Assembly: GCF_014196535.1 (NCBI RefSeq)
Contig: NZ_JACIDU010000008.1
Location: 62,001-126,000 of the forward strand
Direction of reading: 5' to 3'
Source: Allorhizobium borbori
GTDB lineage: Bacteria > Pseudomonadota > Alphaproteobacteria > Rhizobiales > Rhizobiaceae
DNA: 64,000 bases
Shown: positions 45,073-54,331 of the stretch, one piece after another
Position numbering within the stretch: the stretch's first letter is position 1
Layout of the letters: each line of letters starts with the position of its first letter
Made by a program: the position numbers and the translations under genes
Notes under the pieces: generated by a model
What the model was told of the DNA's origin: nothing
The model's database searches: none
The model's input: only the letters and a program-made list of their open reading frames with translations

Positions 45073-45366
45073 ATGTCTTTTCTGCCCGATTTTTCCTGGA
45101 TGGCCTGGACCTGGCAAACGGCCGTGTTCTTCGTCGCCATCGCCGTCATCATCGCCGGCATGGGCCTGTGGGAATATCTCGTGCCCGGCGGCGCGCCGCG
45201 CTTCGGCATCCTGCACTTCGAAACCACGCGCGGCGACCGGCTTTTCATCTCGCTGCTGGGCAGCGCCTTCATCAATCTCGCATGGCTCGGGCTGGTTGGC
45301 CCGAACCTGTGGTGGGCTCTCGCCCTTTCCGCGGTCTACGTTATCGGCGTGTTCCGTCTGGTCTAG
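45073..45366 (+). CDS. glpU: GlpU, small membrane protein of the glycerol importer (DUF2160 type)
   Basis: The 97-aa protein has two or three membrane helices (about 13-33, 56-72, 76-95) and a polar loop (PGGAPRFGILHFETTRGDR). It matches the small conserved protein encoded between permease and binding protein in rhizobial glp operons, whose biochemical role is not established. It starts 3 bp after glpQ. It could be an accessory transporter subunit or stabiliser; the sequence alone does not decide. Confidence 0.82.
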   Translation: MSFLPDFSWMAWTWQTAVFFVAIAVIIAGMGLWEYLVPGGAPRFGILHFETTRGDRLFISLLGSAFINLAWLGLVGPNLWWALALSAVYVIGVFRLV

Positions 45367-45383
45367 GGCAAGACGACGAAAGG

Positions 45384-45404
45384 ATGCGGGGAGGAGATCC
45401 GCAT
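45384..45404 (+). promoter_or_regulatory. Stem-loop between glpU and glpV
   Basis: ATGCGG (45384-45389) pairs with CCGCAT (45399-45404) around a purine-rich nine-base loop, in the 79-bp gap before glpV. Combined with the stronger hairpin after glpV (47186-47209), it brackets the binding-protein gene and may protect or set the level of its mRNA. The stem is short, so this is tentative. Confidence 0.35.
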
Positions 45405-45445
45405 TCTCTGAGACTTCAGGCAATCGCAACATTTGGGAGGACAAA

Positions 45446-47167
45446 ATGCGACGGCATCTGATGACAACGACGGCAGCCATGCTGCTGGCAATGACGGGTT
45501 CGGCCTTTGCCGGCATGGACGAGGCCAAACAGTTCCTCGACAAGGAAATCGGCGATCTTTCGTCGCTGTCCCGTGCCGAGCAGGAAAAGGAACTGGAATG
45601 GTTCGTGAATGCCGCCAAGCCCTTTGCCGGGATGGAAATCAAGGTGGTTTCGGAATCGCTGACCACCCACGAATATGAGTCCAAGGTGCTGGCGCCCGCC
45701 TTTTCCGCCATCACCGGTATCAAGGTGACGCACGACCTCATCCAGGAAGGGGATGTGGTCGAAAAGATCCAGACGCAGATGCAGACCGGCCAGAACCTCT
45801 ATGATGGCTGGGTCAACGACAGCGATCTTATCGGCACCCATTGGCGCTACAAGCAGGTGCGCAACCTGACGGATTTCATGGCCAACGAGGGCAAGGACGT
45901 CACCAATCCAGGCCTCGACCTCAAGGACTTCATCGGCTCGTCCTTCACCACCGCGCCGGACAAGAAGCTCTACCAGTTGCCCGATCAGCAATTCGCCAAC
46001 CTCTACTGGTTCCGGTACGACTGGTTCAACGACGAGAAGAACAAGGCCGACTTCAAGGCCAAATACGGCTACGAACTCGGCGTGCCGGTCAACTGGTCGG
46101 CCTATGAGGACATCGCCGAATTCTTCACCGGCCGCGAAGCCGACGGCAAGAAGATCTTCGGCCACATGGACTACGGCAAGAAGGACCCCTCGCTGGGATG
46201 GCGCTTTACCGATGCCTGGCTTTCCATGGCCGGCAACGGGGACAAGGGCCTGCCAAACGGCCTGCCGGTCGATGAATGGGGCATCAAGGTCAACGAGAAG
46301 TCCCAACCGGTCGGCTCGTGTGTTGCTCGTGGCGGCGACACCAACGGCCCTGCCGCCGTCTACTCCATCGAGAAATACCTTGAGTGGTTGAAGAAATATG
46401 CCCCGCCGGAAGCCCAGGGCATGACCTTCTCCGAATCCGGCCCGGTTCCCTCGCAGGGCAATATCGCCCAGCAGATCTTCTGGTACACGGCGTTTACCGC
46501 CGATATGGCCAAGCCCGGCCTGCCCGTGGTGGACGCGGACGGTTCGCCGAAATGGCGCGTCGCCCCCTCGCCGCACGGCGTCTACTGGAAGGACGGCATG
46601 AAGCTCGGTTATCAGGACGTGGGTTCCTGGACGCTGATGACATCGACGCCGGAAAAGAACGCCAAGGCTGCGTGGCTTTACGCGCAGTTCGTAACGTCCA
46701 AGACCGTCGATGTGAAGAAGAGCCATGTCGGCCTCACCTTCATTCGTGACACGACAATCCACCACAAGAGCTTCACCGATCGCGCGCCGAAGCTTGGTGG
46801 TCTGGTCGAGTTCTACCGTTCTCCGGCCCGTGTGCAGTGGTCACCGACCGGCACCAACGTTCCGGACTATCCGAAACTCGCTCAGCTCTGGTGGCAGGCG
46901 ATCGGCGACGCATCTTCGGGTGCCAAAACCGCGCAGGCGGCAATGGACTCGCTGTGCGCCGAACAGGAAAAGGTCATGTCGCGTCTTGAACGCGCCGGCG
47001 TGCAGGGCGAATTCGGCCCGAAGCTCGCGGAAGAGCATGATCTCGCCTACTGGAACAAGGATGCCGTTTCGAAGGGCAACCTGGCGCCGCAGTTAAAGAT
47101 CGCCAACGAAAAGGAAAAGCCGGTCACCGTCAATTACGACGAACTGGTCAAGAGCTGGCAGAAGTAA
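45446..47167 (+). CDS. glpV: GlpV, glycerol-binding protein
   Basis: The 573-aa periplasmic protein has a signal peptide about 1-22 (ending AFA) and a type I-like CUT1 binding fold: IKVVSESLTTHEYESKVL, IQTQMQTGQNLYDGWVNDSD, YWFRYDWFNDEKNK and GSWTLMTSTPEKNAKAAW. It is clearly longer than ordinary CUT1 binding proteins (about 420-440), as in other rhizobial GlpV. It binds glycerol for GlpSTPQ. ATG at 45446 has GGGAGG upstream; the frame is open far upstream through glpU but that is non-coding phase. Confidence 0.9.
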   Translation: MRRHLMTTTAAMLLAMTGSAFAGMDEAKQFLDKEIGDLSSLSRAEQEKELEWFVNAAKPFAGMEIKVVSESLTTHEYESKVLAPAFSAITGIKVTHDLIQEGDVVEKIQTQMQTGQNLYDGWVNDSDLIGTHWRYKQVRNLTDFMANEGKDVTNPGLDLKDFIGSSFTTAPDKKLYQLPDQQFANLYWFRYDWFNDEKNKADFKAKYGYELGVPVNWSAYEDIAEFFTGREADGKKIFGHMDYGKKDPSLGWRFTDAWLSMAGNGDKGLPNGLPVDEWGIKVNEKSQPVGSCVARGGDTNGPAAVYSIEKYLEWLKKYAPPEAQGMTFSESGPVPSQGNIAQQIFWYTAFTADMAKPGLPVVDADGSPKWRVAPSPHGVYWKDGMKLGYQDVGSWTLMTSTPEKNAKAAWLYAQFVTSKTVDVKKSHVGLTFIRDTTIHHKSFTDRAPKLGGLVEFYRSPARVQWSPTGTNVPDYPKLAQLWWQAIGDASSGAKTAQAAMDSLCAEQEKVMSRLERAGVQGEFGPKLAEEHDLAYWNKDAVSKGNLAPQLKIANEKEKPVTVNYDELVKSWQK

Positions 47168-47185
47168 GGCCGACATGTAAAAACG

Positions 47186-47209
47186 ACCGGGGCGGTTCGC
47201 CGCCCCGGT
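47186..47209 (+). terminator. Strong stem-loop between glpV and glpK
   Basis: ACCGGGGCGG (47186-47195) pairs perfectly with CCGCCCCGGT (47200-47209) across a TTCG tetraloop. It lies in the 70-bp glpV-glpK gap, followed by only two further T residues, so termination would be partial. A role in stabilising upstream mRNA or reducing glpK expression is likely. Confidence 0.6.
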
Positions 47210-47237
47210 TTCAGGCATGGAGCAAGGAGTTCGGTTC

Positions 47238-48743
47238 ATGAGCGGTTACATTCTGGCGATAGATCAGGGCACGACATCCACGCGCTCAATGATCTTCGAT
47301 CGGGACATGCGGGTCGTTGGTCTGGGCCAGCGCGAGTTTCCGCAGCATTTTCCGGCCTCCGGCTGGGTCGAACACGAACCTGAAGACATATGGCAGAGCG
47401 TGCTTGAAACCATCCGGCTGGCGCTGGCCGATGCCGGGCTTTCAGCCGCTGCGATTTCCGCCATCGGCATCACCAACCAGCGGGAAACGACCGTGGTCTG
47501 GGACCGGAAAACCGGCGTGGCACTGCATCGCGCCGTCGTGTGGCAGGACCGGCGCGGCACGCCGATCTGCGAGTTCCTGAAGCAGCGGGGGCTGGAACCG
47601 CTGTTTTCCGAGCGCACCGGCCTGCTGCTCGACCCCTATTTCTCCGGCACGAAACTCGCCTGGATTCTTGATCATGTCGAGGGGCTGAGAGACCGCGCCG
47701 AACGCGGCGAAATCTGTTTCGGCACCATCGACAGCTTTCTGATCTATCGGCTGACGGGCCACCGCCGGCATGTGACCGATGCCACGAACGCCTCGCGCAC
47801 GCTGATCTATGACATCGAACGCAATGTCTGGGATGACGAGTTACTGTCGATCCTCGACATCCCCCGCGCCATGCTGCCGGAGGTTCTCGATTGCGCCGCC
47901 GATTTCGGCGTGACGGATTCCGCTCTGTTCGGGGCAGAAATCCCGATCCTCGGCGTAGCAGGCGATCAGCAGGCCGCTGTCATCGGCAATGCCTGCTTCG
48001 AACCCGGCATGATGAAGTCCACCTACGGCACCGGCTGTTTTGCGCTGCTGAACACCGGCACCGAACGCGTAACCTCCTCGAACCGGCTGCTCACCACCAT
48101 CGCCTACCGGCTGGATGGCGTCACGACCTATGCGCTGGAAGGTTCGATCTTCATTGCCGGTGCTGCCGTGCAATGGTTGCGCGATGAACTCGGCTTCATC
48201 AAGGTCGCCTCCGAAGTCAGCGCGTTGGCGCAACAGGCCGACCCCAACCAGCGCGTCTACCTCGTGCCCGCCTTCACCGGCCTCGGTGCGCCCTATTGGG
48301 ATGCGGAAGCGCGCGGAGCGATCTTCGGCCTGACCCGCGGAACAGGCCCGGCAGAATTTGCCCGCGCCGCACTGGAAAGCGTGGCCTACCAGACCTTTGA
48401 CCTGCTGGAAGCGATGCGCCACGACTGGGCGGGCGACACCGGTCAGGACAAGGGCCAGACGGTTCTGCGTGTCGATGGCGGCATGGTTGCCTCCGACTGG
48501 ACCATGCAGCGCCTCGCCGACATTCTGGCGGCCCCGGTGGATCGCCCCGTCTTCCTCGAAACCACCATTCTGGGTGCCGCATGGCTTGCTGCGTCGCGCG
48601 CGAAAATCTGGCCAGACCGCGCTGGCTTCGCCGCCCGCTGGCACCGCGACCGCCGTTTCGAGCCGGGGATGGATGATGCGGCACGCGAAACGGCCATCGA
48701 TGGCTGGCGCGACAGCGTCCGACGCTGCCTGACCCGCGCCTAG
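47238..48743 (+). CDS. glpK: Glycerol kinase
   Basis: The 501-aa FGGY-family kinase converts glycerol and ATP to glycerol 3-phosphate, trapping it in the cell for GlpD. The N-terminal phosphate loop [10 protein letters not shown] (about 7-16), [16 protein letters not shown] and the C-terminal [11 protein letters not shown] region (family signature) are present. It closely follows glpV after a strong stem-loop. ATG at 47238 has AAGGAG eight bases before it; GTG/ATG at 47217 would add seven residues. It converges on the GntR gene. Confidence 0.94.
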   Translation: MSGYILAIDQGTTSTRSMIFDRDMRVVGLGQREFPQHFPASGWVEHEPEDIWQSVLETIRLALADAGLSAAAISAIGITNQRETTVVWDRKTGVALHRAVVWQDRRGTPICEFLKQRGLEPLFSERTGLLLDPYFSGTKLAWILDHVEGLRDRAERGEICFGTIDSFLIYRLTGHRRHVTDATNASRTLIYDIERNVWDDELLSILDIPRAMLPEVLDCAADFGVTDSALFGAEIPILGVAGDQQAAVIGNACFEPGMMKSTYGTGCFALLNTGTERVTSSNRLLTTIAYRLDGVTTYALEGSIFIAGAAVQWLRDELGFIKVASEVSALAQQADPNQRVYLVPAFTGLGAPYWDAEARGAIFGLTRGTGPAEFARAALESVAYQTFDLLEAMRHDWAGDTGQDKGQTVLRVDGGMVASDWTMQRLADILAAPVDRPVFLETTILGAAWLAASRAKIWPDRAGFAARWHRDRRFEPGMDDAARETAIDGWRDSVRRCLTRA

Positions 48744-48748
48744 AGTAT

Positions 48749-48772
48749 TCCGGTAACTACAGGATCACCGGA
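48749..48772. terminator. Weak inverted repeat between glpK and gntR
   Basis: TCCGGT (48749-48754) and ACCGGA (48767-48772) form a 6-bp stem with a 12-base loop in the 35-bp gap between convergent stops. It could act in both directions, but the stem is short and no T-run follows. Confidence 0.3.
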
Positions 48773-48778
48773 CATGCC

Positions 48779-49507
48779 CTAACTGAGCGCCGCCAGTGTC
48801 CGGACCACACCCTCGTCAATTACGTGGATCATTGCGGCCCTCGCCTTGCCTTCATCGCGGGAGGCGATGGCGTGCGCGATCTTGAGGTGATCCGCCGCAC
48901 AGCGTGCAATGCCCTCGCGGCTCAGCGCCGGTGAGGAGATCTGGAACGAGACAGCCAAGGCCGCTTCAATAAGGCTGGACGCCGACCGCATGAACGGATT
49001 GCGTGACATACGGGCAATGGCAAGGTGAAATTCAAGATCGACCCGCGCGATGCTTTCCCGGGTGTGGTTGGCATCGTCGAAACGCGCGGCGATGGCGTAG
49101 AGCGCCACCATTTCCTCGCTCGATGCGTGGCGGGCGGCGAGCGCGGCCATGGCGGGTTCTATGGCCTGACGCATATCGGCAAGCTGCGTTACGAACTCGG
49201 AATCGATACCATCGCGCAGCCGCCAGTCGATCACGTCGGCATCCAGCATGTTCCACGTATCCTTGGAACAGACCCGCGTACCCACCCGCGCTTTCGCCTC
49301 GATCAATCGCTTGGCGGATAAGGTTTTCATCGCTTCGCGCAGCACGGTGCGGGACACGTCGAACCGTTCCATCAGCTCCTGATCACCGGGCAGGATCGAA
49401 CCTTCGGCCAACCGGCCTGTCACGATCGAGCGCCCGAGTTCTTCCACGACCATGGCGTGGCTCGACCGCTGCGTGGGTCCGAATATCCGGCGCTCAAGGA
49501 GCCCCAT
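48779..49507 (-). CDS. GntR-family regulator, FCD type
   Basis: The 242-aa repressor-type protein has an N-terminal winged helix (about 15-80; VVEELGRSIVTGRLAEGS, FDVSRTVLREAMKTL). A C-terminal all-helical FCD effector domain follows (about 95-225), with metal-site candidates in DLEFHLAIA and in the following His residues. It lies 3 bp after yjfF as the last gene of the galactofuranose-type importer operon, so it probably regulates that operon and thus itself. Relatives such as DgoR respond to sugar acids, which is a reasonable guess for the effector. Confidence 0.87.
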   Translation of the reverse strand: MGLLERRIFGPTQRSSHAMVVEELGRSIVTGRLAEGSILPGDQELMERFDVSRTVLREAMKTLSAKRLIEAKARVGTRVCSKDTWNMLDADVIDWRLRDGIDSEFVTQLADMRQAIEPAMAALAARHASSEEMVALYAIAARFDDANHTRESIARVDLEFHLAIARMSRNPFMRSASSLIEAALAVSFQISSPALSREGIARCAADHLKIAHAIASRDEGKARAAMIHVIDEGVVRTLAALS

Positions 49508-49510
49508 GCA

Positions 49511-50506
49511 TCATCCTCCGCGTGGGATTGGGGTGAAAGCGACTGCTTTGCCGCTCCTGCGCGGTAAAAGCAAGGTGGCACGTTGAAGCACAATGAAGAC
49601 GAAGAGCAGAATGCCAATGGCAATCTTCGTCCACCACGAAGAAAGCGAGCCGTCGAAAACGATGTAAGTCTGGATGAGCCCCTGGATGAACACGCCGAAC
49701 AGGGTGCCGAGAACGAGGCCGCTGCCACCGGACAGAAGTGTGCCGCCAACGACCACCGCCGCAATGGCGTCGAGTTCGACCCCGACCGTCGCCAACGAAT
49801 AGCCGGCAGATGTGTAGAGCGTATAGACGAGACCGGCCAGCCCTGCGAGGAAGCCGGACAATGCATAGAGCCGAACGGTGGTTGCCGCTGCAGGAACCCC
49901 CATCAGTTCGGAGGATTGCTGCGAACCACCGAGCGCATAGACATTGGCGCCGAAGCGTGTGCGATGCGCCAGCACCATGCCGATGACGAAGGTCGCGAGC
50001 ATGACCATGCCGATGAAAGTGAGCCGTCCCTTGCCAGGAAGCTGGATGTAAAGGCTCTTCAGCATGTCCAGAAACTCATGGCTGATCGGCACGCTGTCCG
50101 TCGTGATGAGGAAGGCGGCTCCGCGCGCCAGAAACATGCCTGCCAGCGTGACGACGAAGGCAGGCATGGCGAGATAGTGGATCGTCATGCCCATGACCGC
50201 GCCGAAGGCGGTGGAGAGCGTGAGCGCCAGCGCGAATGCCACCGCCGGATGGACGCCAGCGCGCACCAGAACGGCAACGAACACCGACGTGAAGGCGATA
50301 ACCGCGCCGATGGAAAGATCGATGCCGCCCGAGAGGATGACGAAGGTCATGCCGACGGCGGCGACGCCGAGAAAGGCGTTGTCGGTGAGCAGGTTGCCGG
50401 CAACGCGAAACGACAGCATGGTCGGAAACTGCAGGACGCAAAGCAGGTAGATGCCGGCGAAGACGAGAACCGTGGCGGCGAAGGGCAGGTTGCGGTTACG
50501 GATCAT
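49511..50506 (-). CDS. yjfF: Galactofuranose-type ABC transporter permease YjfF
   Basis: The 331-aa CUT2 permease has LSGGIDLSIGAVIAFTSVF, MTIHYLAMPAFVVTLAGM and AAVVVGGTLLSGGSGLVLG regions. It pairs with YtfT, whose gene overlaps it by four bases upstream. In E. coli YtfQRT-YjfF imports galactofuranose; gene content and order are the same here. The GntR gene follows after 3 bp. Confidence 0.9.
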   Translation of the reverse strand: MIRNRNLPFAATVLVFAGIYLLCVLQFPTMLSFRVAGNLLTDNAFLGVAAVGMTFVILSGGIDLSIGAVIAFTSVFVAVLVRAGVHPAVAFALALTLSTAFGAVMGMTIHYLAMPAFVVTLAGMFLARGAAFLITTDSVPISHEFLDMLKSLYIQLPGKGRLTFIGMVMLATFVIGMVLAHRTRFGANVYALGGSQQSSELMGVPAAATTVRLYALSGFLAGLAGLVYTLYTSAGYSLATVGVELDAIAAVVVGGTLLSGGSGLVLGTLFGVFIQGLIQTYIVFDGSLSSWWTKIAIGILLFVFIVLQRATLLLPRRSGKAVAFTPIPRGG

Positions 50507-51540
50507 TTCGCACGGGCTCCGGCTTTTCCTGTGGGTTCATGGGAGTTGCTGCGGCTGGCGGAACCGAAGGTCGCGCGCAGGCCGCTGAGCGCGGTGGCGA
50601 CGGTTGGCGATTGCAGCGTCAGGATGACGACGATGGCCGCAGCCTTGACGATGAGATTGAACTCCGGCGGCCAGCCCGACATGAGAATGCCGGTGTTGAG
50701 GGACTGGATAATCAGCGCGCCAATCAGCGAAGCGGTGATGGAAAAGCGCCCGCCGGAAAGCGACGTGCCACCGATGACCACGGCGAGAATGGCGTCGAGT
50801 TCAAGCCAAAGGCCGGCATTGTTGGCATCCGCACCGTGGATGTCCGCCGTCACGATCATGCCGGCCAATGCGGCGCACAGGCCGGAAATGGCGTAGGCCG
50901 CGACGATGAGGAACCGCGAGCGCACGCCGACAAGGCTGGAGGCGCGTCGGTTGACGCCGACGGCTTCGATCAGAAGACCAAGGGCCGAGCGGCGCACCAC
51001 GAGCCCGACCACAAGCCCGGCGACCAGCCAGATCAACACCGGCATGGGCACGCCGAACAAAGCACCGGAGCCGATGAAGGAAAAGGCAGGATCGTTGAAG
51101 GTGAGAATGGTGCCGCCGGTGACGAGCTGCGCGATGCCACGCCCGGCGACCATCAGGATGAGCGTTGCGATAATCGGCTGGAGATCGAGAAGCGCGACAA
51201 GCGCACCATTCCACAGGCCGCAGGCCAGGCCGATGCCGAGCGAAACGAGCAGCACCACCACGAGCGGCTGGTTGTCTGCCACCAGCGTGGCGGCAATCGC
51301 ACCGGTGATCGCCATGACCGCGCCGACCGAAAGGTCAATGCCGCGGGTGGCAATGACCAAGGTCATGCCGATGGCAAGCAGAGCCACGGGAGCGGCCCGC
51401 ACGCAGATATCGACGAGGCTTCCATAAAGCCTGCCATTCTGGACGGAGATCGACAGGAATCCCGGCACGGCAAGCGTGACGGCAAACAGCACCAGAACAA
51501 GGGCGACGATTTGCGGGGCAAGGCGCTTCAGTTTCCTCAT
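50503..51540 (-). CDS. ytfT: Galactofuranose-type ABC transporter permease YtfT
   Basis: The 345-aa CUT2 permease has TRGIDLSVGAVMAITGAIA and AVVIGGTSLSGGRFS family regions. Its start overlaps the ytfR stop and its stop overlaps the yjfF start, each by four bases, so ATPase and both permeases are co-translated. The C-terminus carries a long polar tail (SNSHEPTGKAGARAK). Topology appears normal. Confidence 0.9.
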   Translation of the reverse strand: MRKLKRLAPQIVALVLVLFAVTLAVPGFLSISVQNGRLYGSLVDICVRAAPVALLAIGMTLVIATRGIDLSVGAVMAITGAIAATLVADNQPLVVVLLVSLGIGLACGLWNGALVALLDLQPIIATLILMVAGRGIAQLVTGGTILTFNDPAFSFIGSGALFGVPMPVLIWLVAGLVVGLVVRRSALGLLIEAVGVNRRASSLVGVRSRFLIVAAYAISGLCAALAGMIVTADIHGADANNAGLWLELDAILAVVIGGTSLSGGRFSITASLIGALIIQSLNTGILMSGWPPEFNLIVKAAAIVVILTLQSPTVATALSGLRATFGSASRSNSHEPTGKAGARAK

Positions 51541-53057
51541 GCAGCTTCTCCGGCGGCCATGGCCATGGCATTGACGATGGTCGCGGCGTTGATTTCATCG
51601 CCCGTCAGTTCCCGCAGATGGGTACGGTCGGACAGGACAACCACGCGGGAGGCATAGGCCACGAGTTCCTCGATTTCGGAGGAGATGACCACAAGCGCAA
51701 CGCCCTCCTCCCGCAGTTTCTCGATCAGGCGGATGATTTCGGCGTGCGCGCCGATGTCGATACCGCGCGTCGGCTCATCAAGGATCAAAAGCCGCGGATC
51801 GGTGGCAAGCCAGCGGGCAAGGATCGCCTTCTGCTGGTTTCCGCCGGACAGGAACTTGATCGGCCGCTCGGGATCCGGCGGACGGATATCCAGCGCCTTG
51901 ATATAATGTTCGGCCAGCGCCAGACTTTCGCGATAGCCGATCGGTCGCGCCCAGCCTCGTCGTGCCTGCAGCGCCAGAACGATGTTTTCCCGCACCGAAA
52001 GATCGGCGACGATGCCATCTGTCTTGCGCTCCTCCGGGCAGAAGCCGAAACCGTGGCTGATGGCATCCACCGGCGAGGAGAGCGTGACCGGCTTGCCGTC
52101 GATTTCCACGGTGCCGCTATCGGCCTTGTCTATGCCGAAAAGCAGGAAGGCGGTTTCGGAACGACCGGAGCCAAGCAGCCCGGCGATACCGATCACCTCG
52201 CCGTGGCGAATATCCATGTCGAACGGACGAACAGAACCGCGGCGACCGAAATTGCGGAAACGGAACGCGGCCGGACCATCGTCAACGGCAACCTCCACCG
52301 GGCGGCGATGCGTTTCCGCCTCCAGTTCCCGCCCCAGCATGAGACTGACCAGATCCCGGCGCGGCAGGTCGGCAATGGCAGCCGAGCCAACCATGCGCCC
52401 GTTGCGCAGCACGGTAATGCGGTCGGCAATTGCATAAACCTGATCGAGAAAGTGAGTGATGATGACGATGCTGAGCCCTTCCGCCCGCAGACGGCGCAGG
52501 ATGGAGAACACCATCTCCACCTCGCGCGCATCGAGGCTGGCGGTCGGCTCATCCAGAAAGAGAACCCGGCCGGAGAGATCAACGGCGCGGGCAATGGCAA
52601 TGACCTGACGGATCGCCACCGAATAGGCGGAGAGCGTTTCATCCGGATCGACATCGAGCCCGTAGCGGGCCAGCAGCGCGCGCGCATCGGCGCGCATGCG
52701 GCGGCGATCCACCATGCCGAAACGCAGCGGTTGACGCCCGAGATAGAGATTTTCCGCAACCGTCAGATTATCGAGAAGGTTCACCTCCTGATAGACCGTG
52801 CCGATGGACAGCGCCTGCGCTTCGGCCACGCTGAGCGGCTCGATTTCCTCGCCGGCAAGACGCAGGGTTCCGGCATCGCGGCGATAGGCACCGGTAAGGA
52901 TCTTGACGAGGGTGGACTTGCCTGCGCCATTTTCGCCAAGCAGCGCATGGATTTCACCGGTGCGCAACGTCAGATCGACGCCATCCAGCACCTTCACATT
53001 GAAAAACGATTTGTCGATACCGCGCGCTTCAAGAAGCACGGCCCCGTGTTCCGCCAT
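51537..53057 (-). CDS. ytfR: Galactofuranose-type ABC transporter ATPase YtfR
   Basis: The 506-aa duplicated ATPase has N-terminal Walker A GENGAGKS, Walker B VLFLDEP and ITH H-loop. The C-terminal half has GLLGSGRSE, signature LSGGNQQK and Walker [12 protein letters not shown]. The ATG at 53057 follows GGAGGAGCC; an upstream in-frame extension crosses a hairpin and was rejected. It is 72 bp after ytfQ. Both halves look standard for the family. Confidence 0.92.
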   Translation of the reverse strand: MAEHGAVLLEARGIDKSFFNVKVLDGVDLTLRTGEIHALLGENGAGKSTLVKILTGAYRRDAGTLRLAGEEIEPLSVAEAQALSIGTVYQEVNLLDNLTVAENLYLGRQPLRFGMVDRRRMRADARALLARYGLDVDPDETLSAYSVAIRQVIAIARAVDLSGRVLFLDEPTASLDAREVEMVFSILRRLRAEGLSIVIITHFLDQVYAIADRITVLRNGRMVGSAAIADLPRRDLVSLMLGRELEAETHRRPVEVAVDDGPAAFRFRNFGRRGSVRPFDMDIRHGEVIGIAGLLGSGRSETAFLLFGIDKADSGTVEIDGKPVTLSSPVDAISHGFGFCPEERKTDGIVADLSVRENIVLALQARRGWARPIGYRESLALAEHYIKALDIRPPDPERPIKFLSGGNQQKAILARWLATDPRLLILDEPTRGIDIGAHAEIIRLIEKLREEGVALVVISSEIEELVAYASRVVVLSDRTHLRELTGDEINAATIVNAMAMAAGEAA

Positions 53058-53092
53058 GACGGCTCCTCCGGAAACACTCGAACCCTGGGAAA

Positions 53093-53119
53093 CGGAAGGC
53101 GGCTCAAGGCCGCCTTCCG
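53093..53119 (-). terminator. ytfQ-ytfR intergenic stem-loop
   Basis: A perfect 11-bp stem pairs CGGAAGGCGGC (53093-53103) with GCCGCCTTCCG (53109-53119) around a five-base loop, 10 bp after the ytfQ stop. As with chvE-gguA, it follows the binding-protein gene and precedes the ATPase gene and has no T-run, suggesting partial termination or mRNA protection. Confidence 0.6.
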
Positions 53120-53129
53120 GCACGGGCAA

Positions 53130-54092
53130 TCAGTAGCCGAGGCCCTTCTTGGCGTCGTAGACGGCCTTGGGGTCGTCAGCCTGGGTGTAGAGCTTGGATT
53201 CCGTCTGGATCCACTTGGCCGGCGCCTTCTTGTCCTTCAGATAGGCTTCCAGCGCATCGAAGGCGGGGCCTGCCATGTTCGGCGTCAACTCCACCGTGGC
53301 ATTGGCTTCACCGGCCGCCATGGCAAGGAAAATATCTGGCACGGCGTCGATGGAGACGACCTTGATGTCGGTTCCCGGCTTGAGACCGGCTTCCTTGATG
53401 GCCTGGATCGCACCAACCGCCATGTCGTCGTTATGGGCATAGACAGCGCAGATATCCTTGCCGCCGCCTTCGGCCTTGATGAAGCTTTCCATGACTTCCT
53501 TACCCTTGGTGCGGGTGAAGTCACCGGTCTGCGAACGGGCAATGGTAATGTTGGAATGGCCGGCAATCGCCTGTTCAAAGCCCTTCTTGCGGTTGATGGC
53601 GGGCGAAGAACCGGTGGTGCCCTGAAGCTCGACCACCTTGCACGGCTTGGCGCCGACATCCTTCACCAGCCAGTCACCGGCAACCTTGCCTTCATGCACC
53701 TGATCGGAGGTGACGGCGGTAAGATAGAGGCTGTCGGGGGCTTCGATCTGGCGGTCAAGCAGGATGACCGGAATGTCGGCTTCCTTGGCTTCCTTCAGAA
53801 CATCATCCCAGCCCGTTGCCACCACCGGCGCAATCAGGATCGCATCGACACCCTGCGCGATGAAGCCGCGAACGGCCTTGATCTGGTTTTCCTGCTTCTG
53901 CTGCGCGTCGGCAAACTTCAGGTCAATGCCACGTTCCTTGGCCTGGTTCTGCGTAACGGTGGTTTCAGCGGCACGCCAGCCCGATTCCGAACCGATCTGC
54001 GAAAAGCCGACCGTCAGCGATGCCGCGAATGCCGTTGACGCAAGCATGGAAAGAGCGCTCGCGGCGGCGAGCCGCGTTACAATTTTCATCAT
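53130..54092 (-). CDS. ytfQ: Galactofuranose-binding protein YtfQ
   Basis: The 320-aa periplasmic protein has a signal peptide at about 1-23 (ending AFA). It matches E. coli YtfQ almost throughout as I recall it: LTVGFSQIGSESGWRAAET, QQKQENQIKAVRGFIAQGVD, APVVATGWDDVLKEAK, QTGDFTRTKGKEVMESFI and VELTPNMAGPAFDALE. It should bind galactofuranose with galactopyranose possible. Two adjacent ATGs (54092, 54089) are open; the first is used, behind GGAGGAGAAA. It heads the operon to the GntR gene. Confidence 0.93.
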   Translation of the reverse strand: MMKIVTRLAAASALSMLASTAFAASLTVGFSQIGSESGWRAAETTVTQNQAKERGIDLKFADAQQKQENQIKAVRGFIAQGVDAILIAPVVATGWDDVLKEAKEADIPVILLDRQIEAPDSLYLTAVTSDQVHEGKVAGDWLVKDVGAKPCKVVELQGTTGSSPAINRKKGFEQAIAGHSNITIARSQTGDFTRTKGKEVMESFIKAEGGGKDICAVYAHNDDMAVGAIQAIKEAGLKPGTDIKVVSIDAVPDIFLAMAAGEANATVELTPNMAGPAFDALEAYLKDKKAPAKWIQTESKLYTQADDPKAVYDAKKGLGY

Positions 54093-54193
54093 GATATTTC
54101 TCCTCCTCCGGGATCTCCCATCCCTAGGAAGAGTCATATAATCGTATTTTTTAACGGTCAAATGAAAATGTCGCGATCATATCCTTCAGGCGA

Positions 54194-54209
54194 AATATCC
54201 AATGATATT
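54194..54209. promoter_or_regulatory. Palindrome upstream of ytfQ (candidate operator)
   Basis: AATATC-CAAT-GATATT is a perfect palindrome about 100 bp upstream of the ytfQ ATG, within the 239-bp region 54093-54331 between ytfQ and the AraC-family gene stop. Nearby, GTAT-N7-ATAC (54262-54276) is a weaker dyad. The operon's own GntR protein is the obvious candidate binder, but this is inference. The rest of the gap is AT-rich promoter-like DNA. Confidence 0.35.
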
Positions 54210-54331
54210 ATAGTCCAATCGAAGTTCGCCGACCTGAAATGAAGGGCGCATCGCCTCACTGGTATGACTTTAATACGGAATCATTATCACGGAGCGCCCG
54301 ACGTTCCATCCCGCATGAAGAACTTTGAGAT

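Noticed and set aside
51618-54038. An 806-codon open frame on the + strand opposite ytfQ-ytfR
   Set aside because: It lies antisense to two well-recognised genes, has no family features, and its composition is what GC-rich antisense frames give.
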